Below, piece by piece: positions 1-7,524 of a stretch of 64,000 nt of DNA. How positions within the stretch are numbered: position 1 is the stretch's first letter; each line of letters starts with the position of its first letter. A program made the translations under genes and the position numbers. Under the pieces are notes generated by a model. It did not search any database. It was not told where the DNA came from and saw only the letters and a list, made by a program, of their open reading frames with translations. This DNA comes from an uncultured Bacteroidales bacterium (GTDB lineage: Bacteria > Bacteroidota > Bacteroidia > Bacteroidales > Paludibacteraceae), in contig CAKUYO010000009.1 in assembly GCA_934716995.1 (NCBI GenBank), positions 21,802 to 85,801 on the forward strand. Reading direction: 5' to 3'.

Positions 1-1
1 C

Positions 2-892
2 GCTTTCGACTGGGACAAGACCTACTATCAGGAGTTGGGCTATATCGCCACCGAGTGCCGCTTCGGCTTTGCGCTTGACGACACCAACGAGTCGGTCCTG
101 TTCCCGCAGTTCCACTACTACGAGTTTGTGGAGGAAAGCGAACTCGATACGCCGAACAAGCACTTCCTGCAAATCGACGAGTTGGAGCAGGGCAAACGCT
201 ATTGCGCATACGTTACCACCTATTCGGGGCTTTTCCGTTATAACATGAACGACCTCGTCGAAGTGGGCGGCAAATACTACAATACGCCTACCGTCCACAT
301 GGTGTCGAAAGTGAACGGTATCGTCTCGATGACAGGCGAAAAACTCTACGAACCGCAGTTTATCCAGGCGGTACACGAAGCCGAGGAGGAGACGGGTATC
401 AAGACCAAGTTCTTTGTCGGTTTTGCCGATGTCAAAGAGTCGCTCTACCACTTCTATTACGAGTTCGAGGACGAGCGTATAGGGCAGAAAGAGGCGGACG
501 AGTTCACCAAAGTGGTGGACAAGCATCTCCAAGCCATCAATATAGAATACGAGTCCAAACGGGCTTCGTTCCGCTTGCACGACCCGCAGGCGCATATACT
601 CCTTAATAACGCGTATGCGCGGTTTAAGGCGGCTTGCCTGCGCGACGGATTCCGCGACGGGCAGTTTAAGTTCAACCTGCTGATGCAGGACGAGAAACGC
701 CGCAACAAGTTCAGCCTTATCGAGCGTATCGAGACGGGGATGGAGCGTGTGGCTTCGTCCATCATCGAGCAGGCTAACGTGATCGACGACCGTATGGAGC
801 AACGCCGTATCGAACGCGAGAAACGTGCCGTAGCACGCGAGAACCGCCGCATGGAACGGCGCACCAAACGACAAGCAAAACATAAACAATAA
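2..892 (+). CDS. GH3 auxin-responsive promoter family protein, C-terminal part (5' end outside window)
   Basis: The reading frame is open from base 2, so the gene begins before the window. The first ATG at 35 is internal. The visible 296 residues align along their length with the complete GH3-family protein at 62094-63788, sharing blocks such as ATECRFG/ASECRFG, YRYNMNDLVEVG-like and NGIVSMTGEKLYE. The plant GH3 family are ATP-dependent acyl-acid amido synthetases. The substrate of the Bacteroidota members is not established, so no reaction is assigned. The last ~45 residues form an Arg/Glu/Lys-rich helical tail (ERIETGMERV to RRTKRQAKHKQ) that the other copy lacks; it may be a coiled coil or a nucleic-acid-binding tail. 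The HAD gene starts 5 bp after the stop, suggesting co-transcription. Confidence 0.85.
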   Translation, partial: AFDWDKTYYQELGYIATECRFGFALDDTNESVLFPQFHYYEFVEESELDTPNKHFLQIDELEQGKRYCAYVTTYSGLFRYNMNDLVEVGGKYYNTPTVHMVSKVNGIVSMTGEKLYEPQFIQAVHEAEEETGIKTKFFVGFADVKESLYHFYYEFEDERIGQKEADEFTKVVDKHLQAINIEYESKRASFRLHDPQAHILLNNAYARFKAACLRDGFRDGQFKFNLLMQDEKRRNKFSLIERIETGMERVASSIIEQANVIDDRMEQRRIEREKRAVARENRRMERRTKRQAKHKQ

Positions 893-897
893 CAACT

Positions 898-1518
898 ATG
901 GCTCCGCTGACCCCGGATGTACTCACTGCCGACATCGAGGCAGTTGTCCTTGATCTGGACGGCACTATCTACAACAAACGCCGTCTCCCTGCGTATCTCA
1001 TCCTCCGCAATATATTGTGGCTGCCCTTTCTCTCCGCCGAGCAGAAAACCCGCAAAGCGATGCGCGGGATGTATCTCGGTTCCAAAGAGGCTTTCTATAC
1101 CGAGTTTTTCCGCCGTATGGCGCAGGGGCGGTCGTTTACGTCCGCAATGGCGCGTTGGTGGTATTTCCATAAGTATATGCCCTCTATGGTGCATGCTTTG
1201 GAGTGCCATTTCCGCCCGCAGTCTTGGTTCGGAGGCTTCCTGATGGAGTGCCGCAAACGCCATCTGCGCGTGGTGGTCTATTCCGATTACGGGTGGGTGG
1301 AACGTAAGTTGTACGCCCTTGGATTGCACGCCGATATGTTCGAGTTTGTAGTCTCCGCCCCCTCACTGGGCGGACTCAAGCCCGCCAAAGAGTGTGCGGA
1401 GAAAGTGTGCCAAAGCCTGAATATCCCGCCCGAACGGTGCCTTTTCGTCGGCGACCGCGATGACACCGACGGAGCCTCCGCCCGCGCCATCGGTGCCCGC
1501 TTCTGCCAAGTAGAGTAA
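898..1518 (+). CDS. HAD-superfamily hydrolase (phosphatase)
   Basis: A 206-residue haloacid-dehalogenase-like protein. Motif I is LDLDGTIYN, with nucleophile Asp19 and acid/base Asp21. Motif II is the Ser in VVYSDYG near residue 130, motif III the Lys in GGLKPAKE near 162, and motif IV FVGDRDDTDG near residue 185. All catalytic motifs are present, so it should be an active phosphotransferase or phosphatase. The substrate cannot be read from the sequence. A cap-like helical segment lies between motifs I and II (about residues 30-110). It lies 5 bp after the GH3-family gene and probably shares its transcript. Its stop codon runs directly into a repeat hairpin. Confidence 0.85.
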   Translation: MAPLTPDVLTADIEAVVLDLDGTIYNKRRLPAYLILRNILWLPFLSAEQKTRKAMRGMYLGSKEAFYTEFFRRMAQGRSFTSAMARWWYFHKYMPSMVHALECHFRPQSWFGGFLMECRKRHLRVVVYSDYGWVERKLYALGLHADMFEFVVSAPSLGGLKPAKECAEKVCQSLNIPPERCLFVGDRDDTDGASARAIGARFCQVE

Positions 1519-1615
1519 TGCACAATGCACAATGCACAATGCGTAATGCACAATGCATAATGGGTGTTGCTGAAATGTTAATAATTGTGCATTGCGCATT
1601 ATGCATTGTGCATTG
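1518..1615. repeat. Inverted array of TGCACAATGCATAATG-type words
   Basis: A left array (1518-1562) iterates ACAATGC/GTAATGC/ATAATGC words. A right array (1583-1615) is its approximate reverse complement. Together they can form a stem of about 33 bp with a 20-nt loop right after the HAD stop codon. The same words recur at 16576-16618 and 30210-30240. It may act as a transcription end or mRNA-stabilising hairpin, but no T-run follows. Confidence 0.7.
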
Positions 1616-1710
1616 AAAAAGTAAGGTGGATGCGCATAGGATACGCTTATGATAGGCGGTGTATGCTATGTATATTAATTGTTAATTTTTAATTGTTAAT
1701 TCAAAGAAAT

Positions 1711-2568
1711 ATGAATAAACGTTACGCGGAATTGGAGGTTGAACCGGGCGTTTATATCCCTAATGTGGGTATCGATTACCCCGAAGACGATCCGTATGCA
1801 CGCCTGTACAAACCGGTCTATGACCGCAATGTGGTGGTGGACGAGAACTACCCGTACCTCAACGACAGCAAGAAATTCCGTTTCCTCAACTGGTCGATGT
1901 GGGGACTGCTGCTCAAAGTCGGGCTCGGTATCAAACTGCGGGTGCAGATGGGGTTGCGTATCAAAGGGCGTGAGAACTTGCGCAAGTACAAAGATGTCCT
2001 TGCCGGCGGGGCGATCACCATTGCCAACCACTGCTATCGTCTCGACTGTCCCTGCGTACTGATTGCCGTTCATGCCAAACATACCACGCGTATCCCGATG
2101 TTTGCGCCCAATTTCTCCACCAAGGACAATTTCTTCCTCAATGTAGTCGGCGGTGTTCCTATTCCCCCGCAGGAAGCGGGTATCGCTGCTTTGAAAAAGT
2201 TCAATGCCGCTTTTGATGAGTTCCACCGCCGCGGCTATTGGTTCCATATCTTTCCCGAGGCGGCACGCTGGGACTTCTACAAGCCGCTGCGGCCGTTCCA
2301 GAAGGGTGCTTTCTCTATGTCCTACAAGTACGATATGCCCCTTTTGCCGTGTGTCATCACCTATCGTGAGCGCACGGGTATCTACCGCCTTTTCGGCAAA
2401 AAAGAACTCCCCCTGTTGCAAGTGGAGATCGGCGAACCCATCCTTCCCGACCGCAACAACCCGCGCGGTGCGGAGGTGGAGCGTCTGCGCACCCTTGCCC
2501 GCCACACTATGGAGCGTATGGCAGGCATCACCCGTAACAGTTGGGCAGTCAGCCCGGAGAAAGAGTAG
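1711..2568 (+). CDS. PlsC-like lysophospholipid/glycerolipid acyltransferase
   Basis: A 285-residue protein with the 1-acylglycerol-3-phosphate O-acyltransferase signature. The HX4D box is NHCYRLD (His107, Asp112), following a hydrophobic stretch near residues 62-75. A block resembling FPEG appears as IFPEA at 180-184, followed by KGAF. The family transfers acyl groups to glycerol or lysolipid acceptors at the inner membrane. The exact acceptor is unknown, and the FPEA variant and missing second basic motif make a specialised substrate possible. The start at 1711 (MNKRYAELEV) is chosen over a TTG 18 bp upstream. Members of this family often sit near HAD and GH3-like genes in this phylum, though I cannot verify that here. 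Confidence 0.8.
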   Translation: MNKRYAELEVEPGVYIPNVGIDYPEDDPYARLYKPVYDRNVVVDENYPYLNDSKKFRFLNWSMWGLLLKVGLGIKLRVQMGLRIKGRENLRKYKDVLAGGAITIANHCYRLDCPCVLIAVHAKHTTRIPMFAPNFSTKDNFFLNVVGGVPIPPQEAGIAALKKFNAAFDEFHRRGYWFHIFPEAARWDFYKPLRPFQKGAFSMSYKYDMPLLPCVITYRERTGIYRLFGKKELPLLQVEIGEPILPDRNNPRGAEVERLRTLARHTMERMAGITRNSWAVSPEKE

Positions 2569-2579
2569 GAGTTTCTAAT

Positions 2580-2619
2580 ATCAATTTACAAATTTTCTAA
2601 TTTACAAATTTACAAATTG
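2580..2619. repeat. TTTACAAATT word repeat before the transporter
   Basis: Iterated AATTTACAAATT/TTTCTAATT words fill the gap before the GTG start of the next gene. Related words occur at 22105-22140 and 56688-56712. Confidence 0.55.
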
Positions 2620-3545
2620 TGAACCGTCTCCTCCCCTATCTCGCCGTCCTTCTGTCCATGCTTATCTGGTCGGCATCTGGTATTGCTATCAAGGAAGCCC
2701 TTGTAGCGCTGTCCCCTATGACAATGATTGTCATTCGTTTTACGCTGGCGGTGCTGCTGATGCTTCTGGTCGGTCTCTGTGCCCGCAAGAGTGAGATGTT
2801 CCGCTTGCAGCGGGTGGATAAGCGGGACTTGCCGCTCTTTGTCTTGGGAGGTATTTTCCAGCCGTTTCTCTACTATATTCTGGAGACGTTCAGTTACGCT
2901 GCCCTCTCTTCGCCCACTATCGCCGAAGCGCTGCTCTCTACCAGTCCTGTCTTGGCGCCTTTCTTTGCCGCCGTTATTCTGCGTGAGCGCGTTACGCGGT
3001 ACAATATCGTGGGTATTGTTGTCTCCACCGTCGGTATGCTTTTGCTGGTGCTTGTGGGCGCGTCCGATTTCAGTATAGGCAATCCGTGGGGTATCGCCTT
3101 TGCCTTTGCGGCGGTCTCGACTGCGGTACTCTATACCATTGTTCTCCGCCGTATCCCGTCCAAATACAATCCTCTGACGGTTGTTTTCTATGTCCAACTG
3201 TCCGCTCTCGTCCTGTTCTATCCCCTTTGCGGTTTCACCGACGGTCTGAGCGGCTTTGCGCACCTTGCAGAGGTGGCTCCTGACCAACTATGGCGTTCCT
3301 TGGCGGCAGTCGGTTATCTGGCACTCGGGGCGTCCGTCATTGCGTTTATCTGTTTCTGCTATACCGTCCGTGTCATCGGTGTTACCCGCACCAATGCTTT
3401 CAACAACGTCCGTCCTGCCTTCACGGCTGTCTGGATGCTCCTTTTCTTCGGCGAGCAACTCCCTTGGGCGAAATGGATCGGTATCCTCCTCATCATCCTC
3501 GGTCTCTTCATCTGCCAGAGACCTATTCCTAAATCAAAGTCATAA
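2619..3545 (+). CDS. EamA/DMT-family transporter
   Basis: A 308-residue membrane protein with about ten hydrophobic helices arranged as two EamA repeats. The second repeat begins near residue 148 (NPWGIAFAFAAVSTAVLYTI). Drug/metabolite transporter family members export small metabolites or amino acids; the cargo cannot be predicted here. The start is GTG at 2619 (MNRLLPYLAV), placed inside the repeat region. An ATG at 2658 is an alternative but would cut into the first helix. The conserved IWSASGIAIKEAL of helix 1 and the PxxxxxxxxxxxxEQ-like FFGEQLPWAKWIG near the C-terminus fit the family. The stop overlaps the sigma-factor leader by a few bases only. Confidence 0.85.
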   Translation: MNRLLPYLAVLLSMLIWSASGIAIKEALVALSPMTMIVIRFTLAVLLMLLVGLCARKSEMFRLQRVDKRDLPLFVLGGIFQPFLYYILETFSYAALSSPTIAEALLSTSPVLAPFFAAVILRERVTRYNIVGIVVSTVGMLLLVLVGASDFSIGNPWGIAFAFAAVSTAVLYTIVLRRIPSKYNPLTVVFYVQLSALVLFYPLCGFTDGLSGFAHLAEVAPDQLWRSLAAVGYLALGASVIAFICFCYTVRVIGVTRTNAFNNVRPAFTAVWMLLFFGEQLPWAKWIGILLIILGLFICQRPIPKSKS

Positions 3546-3549
3546 TGCT

Positions 3550-4104
3550 ATGACTGTCGCCGATTTTGAGCAGATTTTTATGGAGTACTACCCGCGTTTG
3601 GCGACATTCGCAGGTAGGTTTGTTTCCGATGAAACGGCAGAGGACATAGTGCAAGAGTGTTTCTTGAAGATATGGGAAAACCCGCATATCGAACAGCGGA
3701 ATATAGCATCGTTGCTTTTTACAATGGTGCGCAATGCTTGTCTCAACGAACTCAAGCATCGTACCATTGCAGGCACGGACTCCTTGGATAGCCTGATAGC
3801 CGTGGAGGGATCGGAGCAACTCTACTGGCAGGATATGGCACCTGATGCAGATATGCAACTGATTGGCAAAGAGTTGGAACTGCAGATCAACAAGGCATTA
3901 TCCCACGTGAGCGACAGGTCGCGCGAGATATTTTTACTCTCTCGTAACGAGGGACTCAAGCCCAAAGAGATTGCAGAACGCTACGGCATTACTCGCCAGG
4001 CTGCCGAGAAACACATTAATGCCGCATTGGATGCACTGAAGAAATATCTGCCGAAAGACCTGCTTTGGGTTGCATTTTTATATGTCTGCTTGTTATATAG
4101 ATAG
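3550..4104 (+). CDS. ECF-type RNA polymerase sigma factor (RpoE/FecI-like)
   Basis: A 184-residue sigma-70 family protein. Region 2 covers about residues 5-75 (YYPRLATFAGRFVSDETAED, then VQECFLKIWE). Region 4 covers about 115-170, with a helix-turn-helix at GLKPKEIAERYGITRQAAEKH. The open frame runs much further upstream, but that part overlaps the transporter in another frame; ATG 3550 (MTVADFEQIF) is the natural start. It lies 4 bp after the transporter stop and 10 bp before a FecR anti-sigma gene, the usual Bacteroidota pairing in which the sigma factor is held by the membrane anti-sigma until an outer-membrane signal arrives. Confidence 0.9.
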   Translation: MTVADFEQIFMEYYPRLATFAGRFVSDETAEDIVQECFLKIWENPHIEQRNIASLLFTMVRNACLNELKHRTIAGTDSLDSLIAVEGSEQLYWQDMAPDADMQLIGKELELQINKALSHVSDRSREIFLLSRNEGLKPKEIAERYGITRQAAEKHINAALDALKKYLPKDLLWVAFLYVCLLYR

Positions 4105-4114
4105 AAATACCGAT

Positions 4115-5110
4115 ATGGAAACAGAATACTATCACCAAATTGCCAGAAAGTATTTTCGTGGTACGGCACTTCCGGCAGAGGAAATACAACTCAATGACTG
4201 GTTGCTGGTGTCCGAAGAAAATCGGCAATTGTTTGCTTCGTGGCAGGCGGAATGGCATCGGCAAGCCCGAACAGAGGTGTCGCAAAAGACCTCCGCTGCT
4301 TTTGCCGAAATGCAACGCAAAGTGTCATCGCCCCGTTTGGACAACACTCCCCAATTCAGCCGCCGTATTTGGTATTCCATTGCCGCTGTGGCATTGTTGG
4401 TCGTAGGCGTGGCGTTGTGGCTTATGCGCCCTGCCGAAGCAGAAAAACCGTTGTATGCGTCAGGTGAAAAAACAAATTCTGCATTGACAGATCATAGTGA
4501 TACCTCCCGAATGATTTGTACCGAGGAAAAACAGGATATATGTACACCCAAAGGACAAATGCAAGCCGTTTCTTTACCTGACGGTTCTGTCGTTATGATG
4601 AGCGAAGAGACCTCTGTCGAGTATGATTTTCGCGGTACGCAGCGTCAAGTACTTTTTGCAGGAAAAGCAGAGTTTGAGGTGGCAAAAGATGCTGCACGTC
4701 CGTTTGTTGTCAGGGTGGATGAGTATAGTGTTACCGTTCTCGGAACGCATTTTACCCTGTCTGCCCGACCGGGTGAATGGCTTTATACCATTTCATTGCA
4801 GGAGGGAGCGGTCAAACTCGGTTATAAAACCGATACCATACAAATGTTGCCCGGCGAGACGGTACGGTTCTATCCTAAAACGGAGAAATTTATGTATGAT
4901 ATCAATGGTATGTTAGGCGGTATCTTGAAGAATTTGGAACCGGTATATCATATACGTTTTGTTCTCTGGGACACGGATTTGGAGAATGAACCGGTTGCTT
5001 TCACGGTGGAAACCGGTACTACGGTAGATGAGATATTGGATGCTCTCTGTACATTGCTGCCTATTGATATTCAGCAGAATGGCAATACCTATTTTGTATC
5101 GCATAAATGA
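4115..5110 (+). CDS. FecR-family anti-sigma factor
   Basis: A 331-residue inner-membrane protein. It has a cytoplasmic N-terminal part of ~85 residues, one transmembrane helix (SIAAVALLVVGVALWLM, about residues 88-104), a periplasmic FecR domain (LPDGSVVMMSEETSVEYDF onward, ending near PGETVRF), and a C-terminal DUF4974-like module (ILKNLEPVYHIRFVLWDTDL to the end). Family knowledge: FecR proteins bind the paired ECF sigma factor and receive a signal through the STN domain of an outer-membrane partner. I chose ATG 4115 (METEYYHQIA), because the longer frame from 4070 overlaps the sigma gene. The stop overlaps the next start (ATGA). Confidence 0.88.
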   Translation: METEYYHQIARKYFRGTALPAEEIQLNDWLLVSEENRQLFASWQAEWHRQARTEVSQKTSAAFAEMQRKVSSPRLDNTPQFSRRIWYSIAAVALLVVGVALWLMRPAEAEKPLYASGEKTNSALTDHSDTSRMICTEEKQDICTPKGQMQAVSLPDGSVVMMSEETSVEYDFRGTQRQVLFAGKAEFEVAKDAARPFVVRVDEYSVTVLGTHFTLSARPGEWLYTISLQEGAVKLGYKTDTIQMLPGETVRFYPKTEKFMYDINGMLGGILKNLEPVYHIRFVLWDTDLENEPVAFTVETGTTVDEILDALCTLLPIDIQQNGNTYFVSHK

Positions 5111-6054
5111 AACGCCGTTGGTTCATACTGCTTGTATGGCTTGCTTTTGTGGAGGCGGATGCTGCAGTCTTTGAGCAGAAATATACGCAAGTCCCGCTGT
5201 ATGAGGTGTTGCAGGACATCGAACAGACATTTGGCGTGGCATTTATGTACAAGCCTGCAGATATAGCGGCAGCCCCTTGTGTGAGCGGCGTGTTTCATAG
5301 CAACGACTGCCTACCGCTTTTGCAGAAGATTCTCCCGCCCGCTATGGAATGTGTACGCAAGAAATCTATTCTTGTATTGGTCAAAAAGGCAGAATCTCAA
5401 GCGGAACAACAACAAACGTTTCTCCTTCATACAACTGTACCTGATATTTCCCTACAGACGGATACGCTGCCACCGGCACAGACAGCGGTGATAATTCCGA
5501 TGGAATATCTGCGTCCTAATGCTCCTGTCTGTGTGCATATCGCTCCGCGGCAAATTGAGTTGTGCTTGCCTGAACCGCAGTTCCACTCCCAAGAACCGCC
5601 AACGCTGAAATCTCTCGGACACGCCTTTGTACCATCTGTTTCCGTAGGGTATGGCTCGTGTTTTCATTTCAAAGCCGACCTGTTGTATCGTCTTCGTTTC
5701 CATAGCACTTTTGCATTCAGTATGGGTCTTAATGCCGCCTGCTTGCTGTCTGCCGCCGATGCCTATGAGATAGGACTTGGGCTGCCCGTCAATGTCCATT
5801 ATATCCGTTCTTTTCGTTCAACAATACCTCATTTGGCGGGTTGGCAGGCTTCTGTTGGCTTTATGCCCTATTTCCCCGTGGCATATTTTGGTGGTACTAT
5901 CACTACAATTGATGTTGATTTGGTTCCCTCTGTCGGTTTGGATCTGCTTTTCGATAATACCAAAGTACTCGGTCTCTATGGGCAGTGTTCTGCGTTGAAT
6001 GCCGTGCCTTGGTCGGTCGGAATCCGCTTTGCCTACATCATTGGAGATAAATAA
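5107..6054 (+). CDS. STN-domain protein with a putative outer-membrane barrel
   Basis: A 315-residue exported protein. The signal peptide is MKRRWFILLVWLAFVEADAA. Residues ~22-95 match the secretin/TonB short N-terminal (STN) fold (VPLYEVLQDIEQTFGVAFMY ... ILVLVKKAE). After a Pro-rich linker, residues ~175-315 alternate hydrophobic and aromatic residues as in a small beta-barrel (SVSVGYGSCFHFKADLLYR to the terminal IRFAYIIGDK). In related cassettes the STN domain is the N-terminus of a SusC-like receptor and contacts FecR. Here it is on a small separate protein and no SusC/SusD follows. The start overlaps the FecR stop by four bases, so the three proteins probably form one signalling unit. 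Confidence 0.65.
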   Translation: MKRRWFILLVWLAFVEADAAVFEQKYTQVPLYEVLQDIEQTFGVAFMYKPADIAAAPCVSGVFHSNDCLPLLQKILPPAMECVRKKSILVLVKKAESQAEQQQTFLLHTTVPDISLQTDTLPPAQTAVIIPMEYLRPNAPVCVHIAPRQIELCLPEPQFHSQEPPTLKSLGHAFVPSVSVGYGSCFHFKADLLYRLRFHSTFAFSMGLNAACLLSAADAYEIGLGLPVNVHYIRSFRSTIPHLAGWQASVGFMPYFPVAYFGGTITTIDVDLVPSVGLDLLFDNTKVLGLYGQCSALNAVPWSVGIRFAYIIGDK

Positions 6055-6165
6055 TCTGAAAAAATACATATATTGAGGTTGCATTTCGGCGCAGACAATT
6101 GTTTTAAGTGTGCAGGGCAAGAGAAAAGCCCCAATGAATACACTCACTAAAAACAATCTGTAGAA

Positions 6166-7353
6166 ATGAAAGTACTGTTTGTAATTGATGATTATGCCAC
6201 TTCCAACAACGGAACGAGCATCAGTGGGCAACGTTTTGTCAGCGAACTGCGCCGTCAGGGACACGAAGTGCGTGTGATGTCCACCATAGGAGACGGCTGT
6301 GCCAAAGTAGATTATGTGTTGCAGGAACGCCATATTTATCCGTTTGACAATCTGATACACAGTTATGGTTTCCACTTTGCAAAAACAGACAAAACCATTA
6401 TGCGCAAGGCAATCGGTTGGTGCGATGTGGTGCATTTTATGATGCCTTTCGGTATCACGTATTTCGGCAAACAGATAGCAGACGAACTCGGCAAGCCGGC
6501 AACAGCGGCATTTCATATCCAACCCGAGAATGTCCTTTCGGGGGCTAATCTCGGCAAAGTGCAATGGTTGGTAAACCTCACCTACCGCCTCTGGTGGAAA
6601 TATATCTATTCACGGTTTGAGCATATTCATTGCCCCTCTGAATTTATGCGCGACACGATGAGGGTGCACGGCTACACAGGCGACATTCGAGCCATCAGCA
6701 ACGGCATTGCAAGTGATTTTACCTATCATAAGACCGCCCGTACTACTTTCCCGCAAGATGCTATTGTCATCACTATGATTGGGCGTCTTGCCCACGAGAA
6801 ACGACAAGACCTTATCATCGAGGCGGCAAAGCGCAGCAAGTATGCCGACCGTATCCAATTGGTCTTTGCCGGCAACGGACCGCTCAAGGAAGACTATATC
6901 CGCCAATCCAAAGGGCTGGCACACCCTGTCATATTCGGTTACTATACCAAAGAGCAGTTGCTGAATGTACTCGGACAAACCGACCTCTATGTCCATGCGT
7001 CGGATATGGAGTCGGAAGCCATCGCATGTATTGAAGCCTTTGCAACCGGTTTGGTACCTGTCATCTCGGACAGTAAAGACTCTGCTACCAAGCAGTTTGC
7101 ATTGGACAACCGCAGTCTGTTTGAAGCAGGCAATGCAGATAGTCTGACGCAACGTATTGATTATTGGCTGGACCACCCTGCCGAGAAAGCCGCTATGGAG
7201 CAAGCCTATGCCCGCCACGCCGAGAACTACCATTTAGATGTGTGTGTATTGCGTTTCTCGCATATGCTGCAAACGGCAATTGACAACTATTTTACAGAGG
7301 ATGTTGTTCCTGTGGCAGTCCCGTCTATAGAAACAAAATCAGTATGTATATAA
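6166..7353 (+). CDS. Glycosyltransferase family 4 (GT-B fold)
   Basis: A 395-residue glycosyltransferase. The N-terminal Rossmann half starts MKVLFVIDDYATSNNGTSIS. The C-terminal nucleotide-sugar half contains ITMIGRLAHEKRQDLIIEA (residues ~203-222), AGNGPLKEDY, and the EX7E donor-site motif in DMESEAIACIEAFATG. This matches retaining GT4 enzymes such as mannosyl- or glucosyltransferases; donor and acceptor are unknown. The gene stands alone, with a 111-bp gap after the STN gene and a strong bidirectional terminator downstream, so it may have its own promoter. I did not find a clear TAnnTTTG box. Confidence 0.85.
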   Translation: MKVLFVIDDYATSNNGTSISGQRFVSELRRQGHEVRVMSTIGDGCAKVDYVLQERHIYPFDNLIHSYGFHFAKTDKTIMRKAIGWCDVVHFMMPFGITYFGKQIADELGKPATAAFHIQPENVLSGANLGKVQWLVNLTYRLWWKYIYSRFEHIHCPSEFMRDTMRVHGYTGDIRAISNGIASDFTYHKTARTTFPQDAIVITMIGRLAHEKRQDLIIEAAKRSKYADRIQLVFAGNGPLKEDYIRQSKGLAHPVIFGYYTKEQLLNVLGQTDLYVHASDMESEAIACIEAFATGLVPVISDSKDSATKQFALDNRSLFEAGNADSLTQRIDYWLDHPAEKAAMEQAYARHAENYHLDVCVLRFSHMLQTAIDNYFTEDVVPVAVPSIETKSVCI

Positions 7354-7458
7354 TTCATACGATTAGGCGGTTTGTGCCAGTATAGTATATAGGCGTTAAA
7401 GTCTTTTACCCGTTTGTTTAACTAACTAACTATTTCATAAGCAACAGATTATATAAAA

Positions 7459-7497
7459 AAAGAGACTGCCTAACTATATTTGTTAGGCAGTCTCTTT
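7459..7497. terminator. Bidirectional terminator between GT4 and ppiD-like genes
   Basis: A perfect 16-bp stem (7459-7474 with 7482-7497) around a 7-nt loop, A-rich on the left arm and ending in TTT on the right arm. It can serve both converging genes. The stem core AGACTGCCTAAC is shared with the hairpin at 20951-21012. Confidence 0.85.
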
Positions 7498-7524
7498 AGC
7501 AGTATATAGTATTGTTTCTTTCTT

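Noticed and set aside
1583..1620. Right arm of the repeat hairpin considered as an intrinsic terminator
   Set aside because: The arm is followed by GAAAAAG, not by a T-run, on the plus strand.
3256..3549. Upstream extension of the sigma-factor frame
   Set aside because: It is the transporter gene read in another frame, with a Ser/Arg-rich shadow composition.
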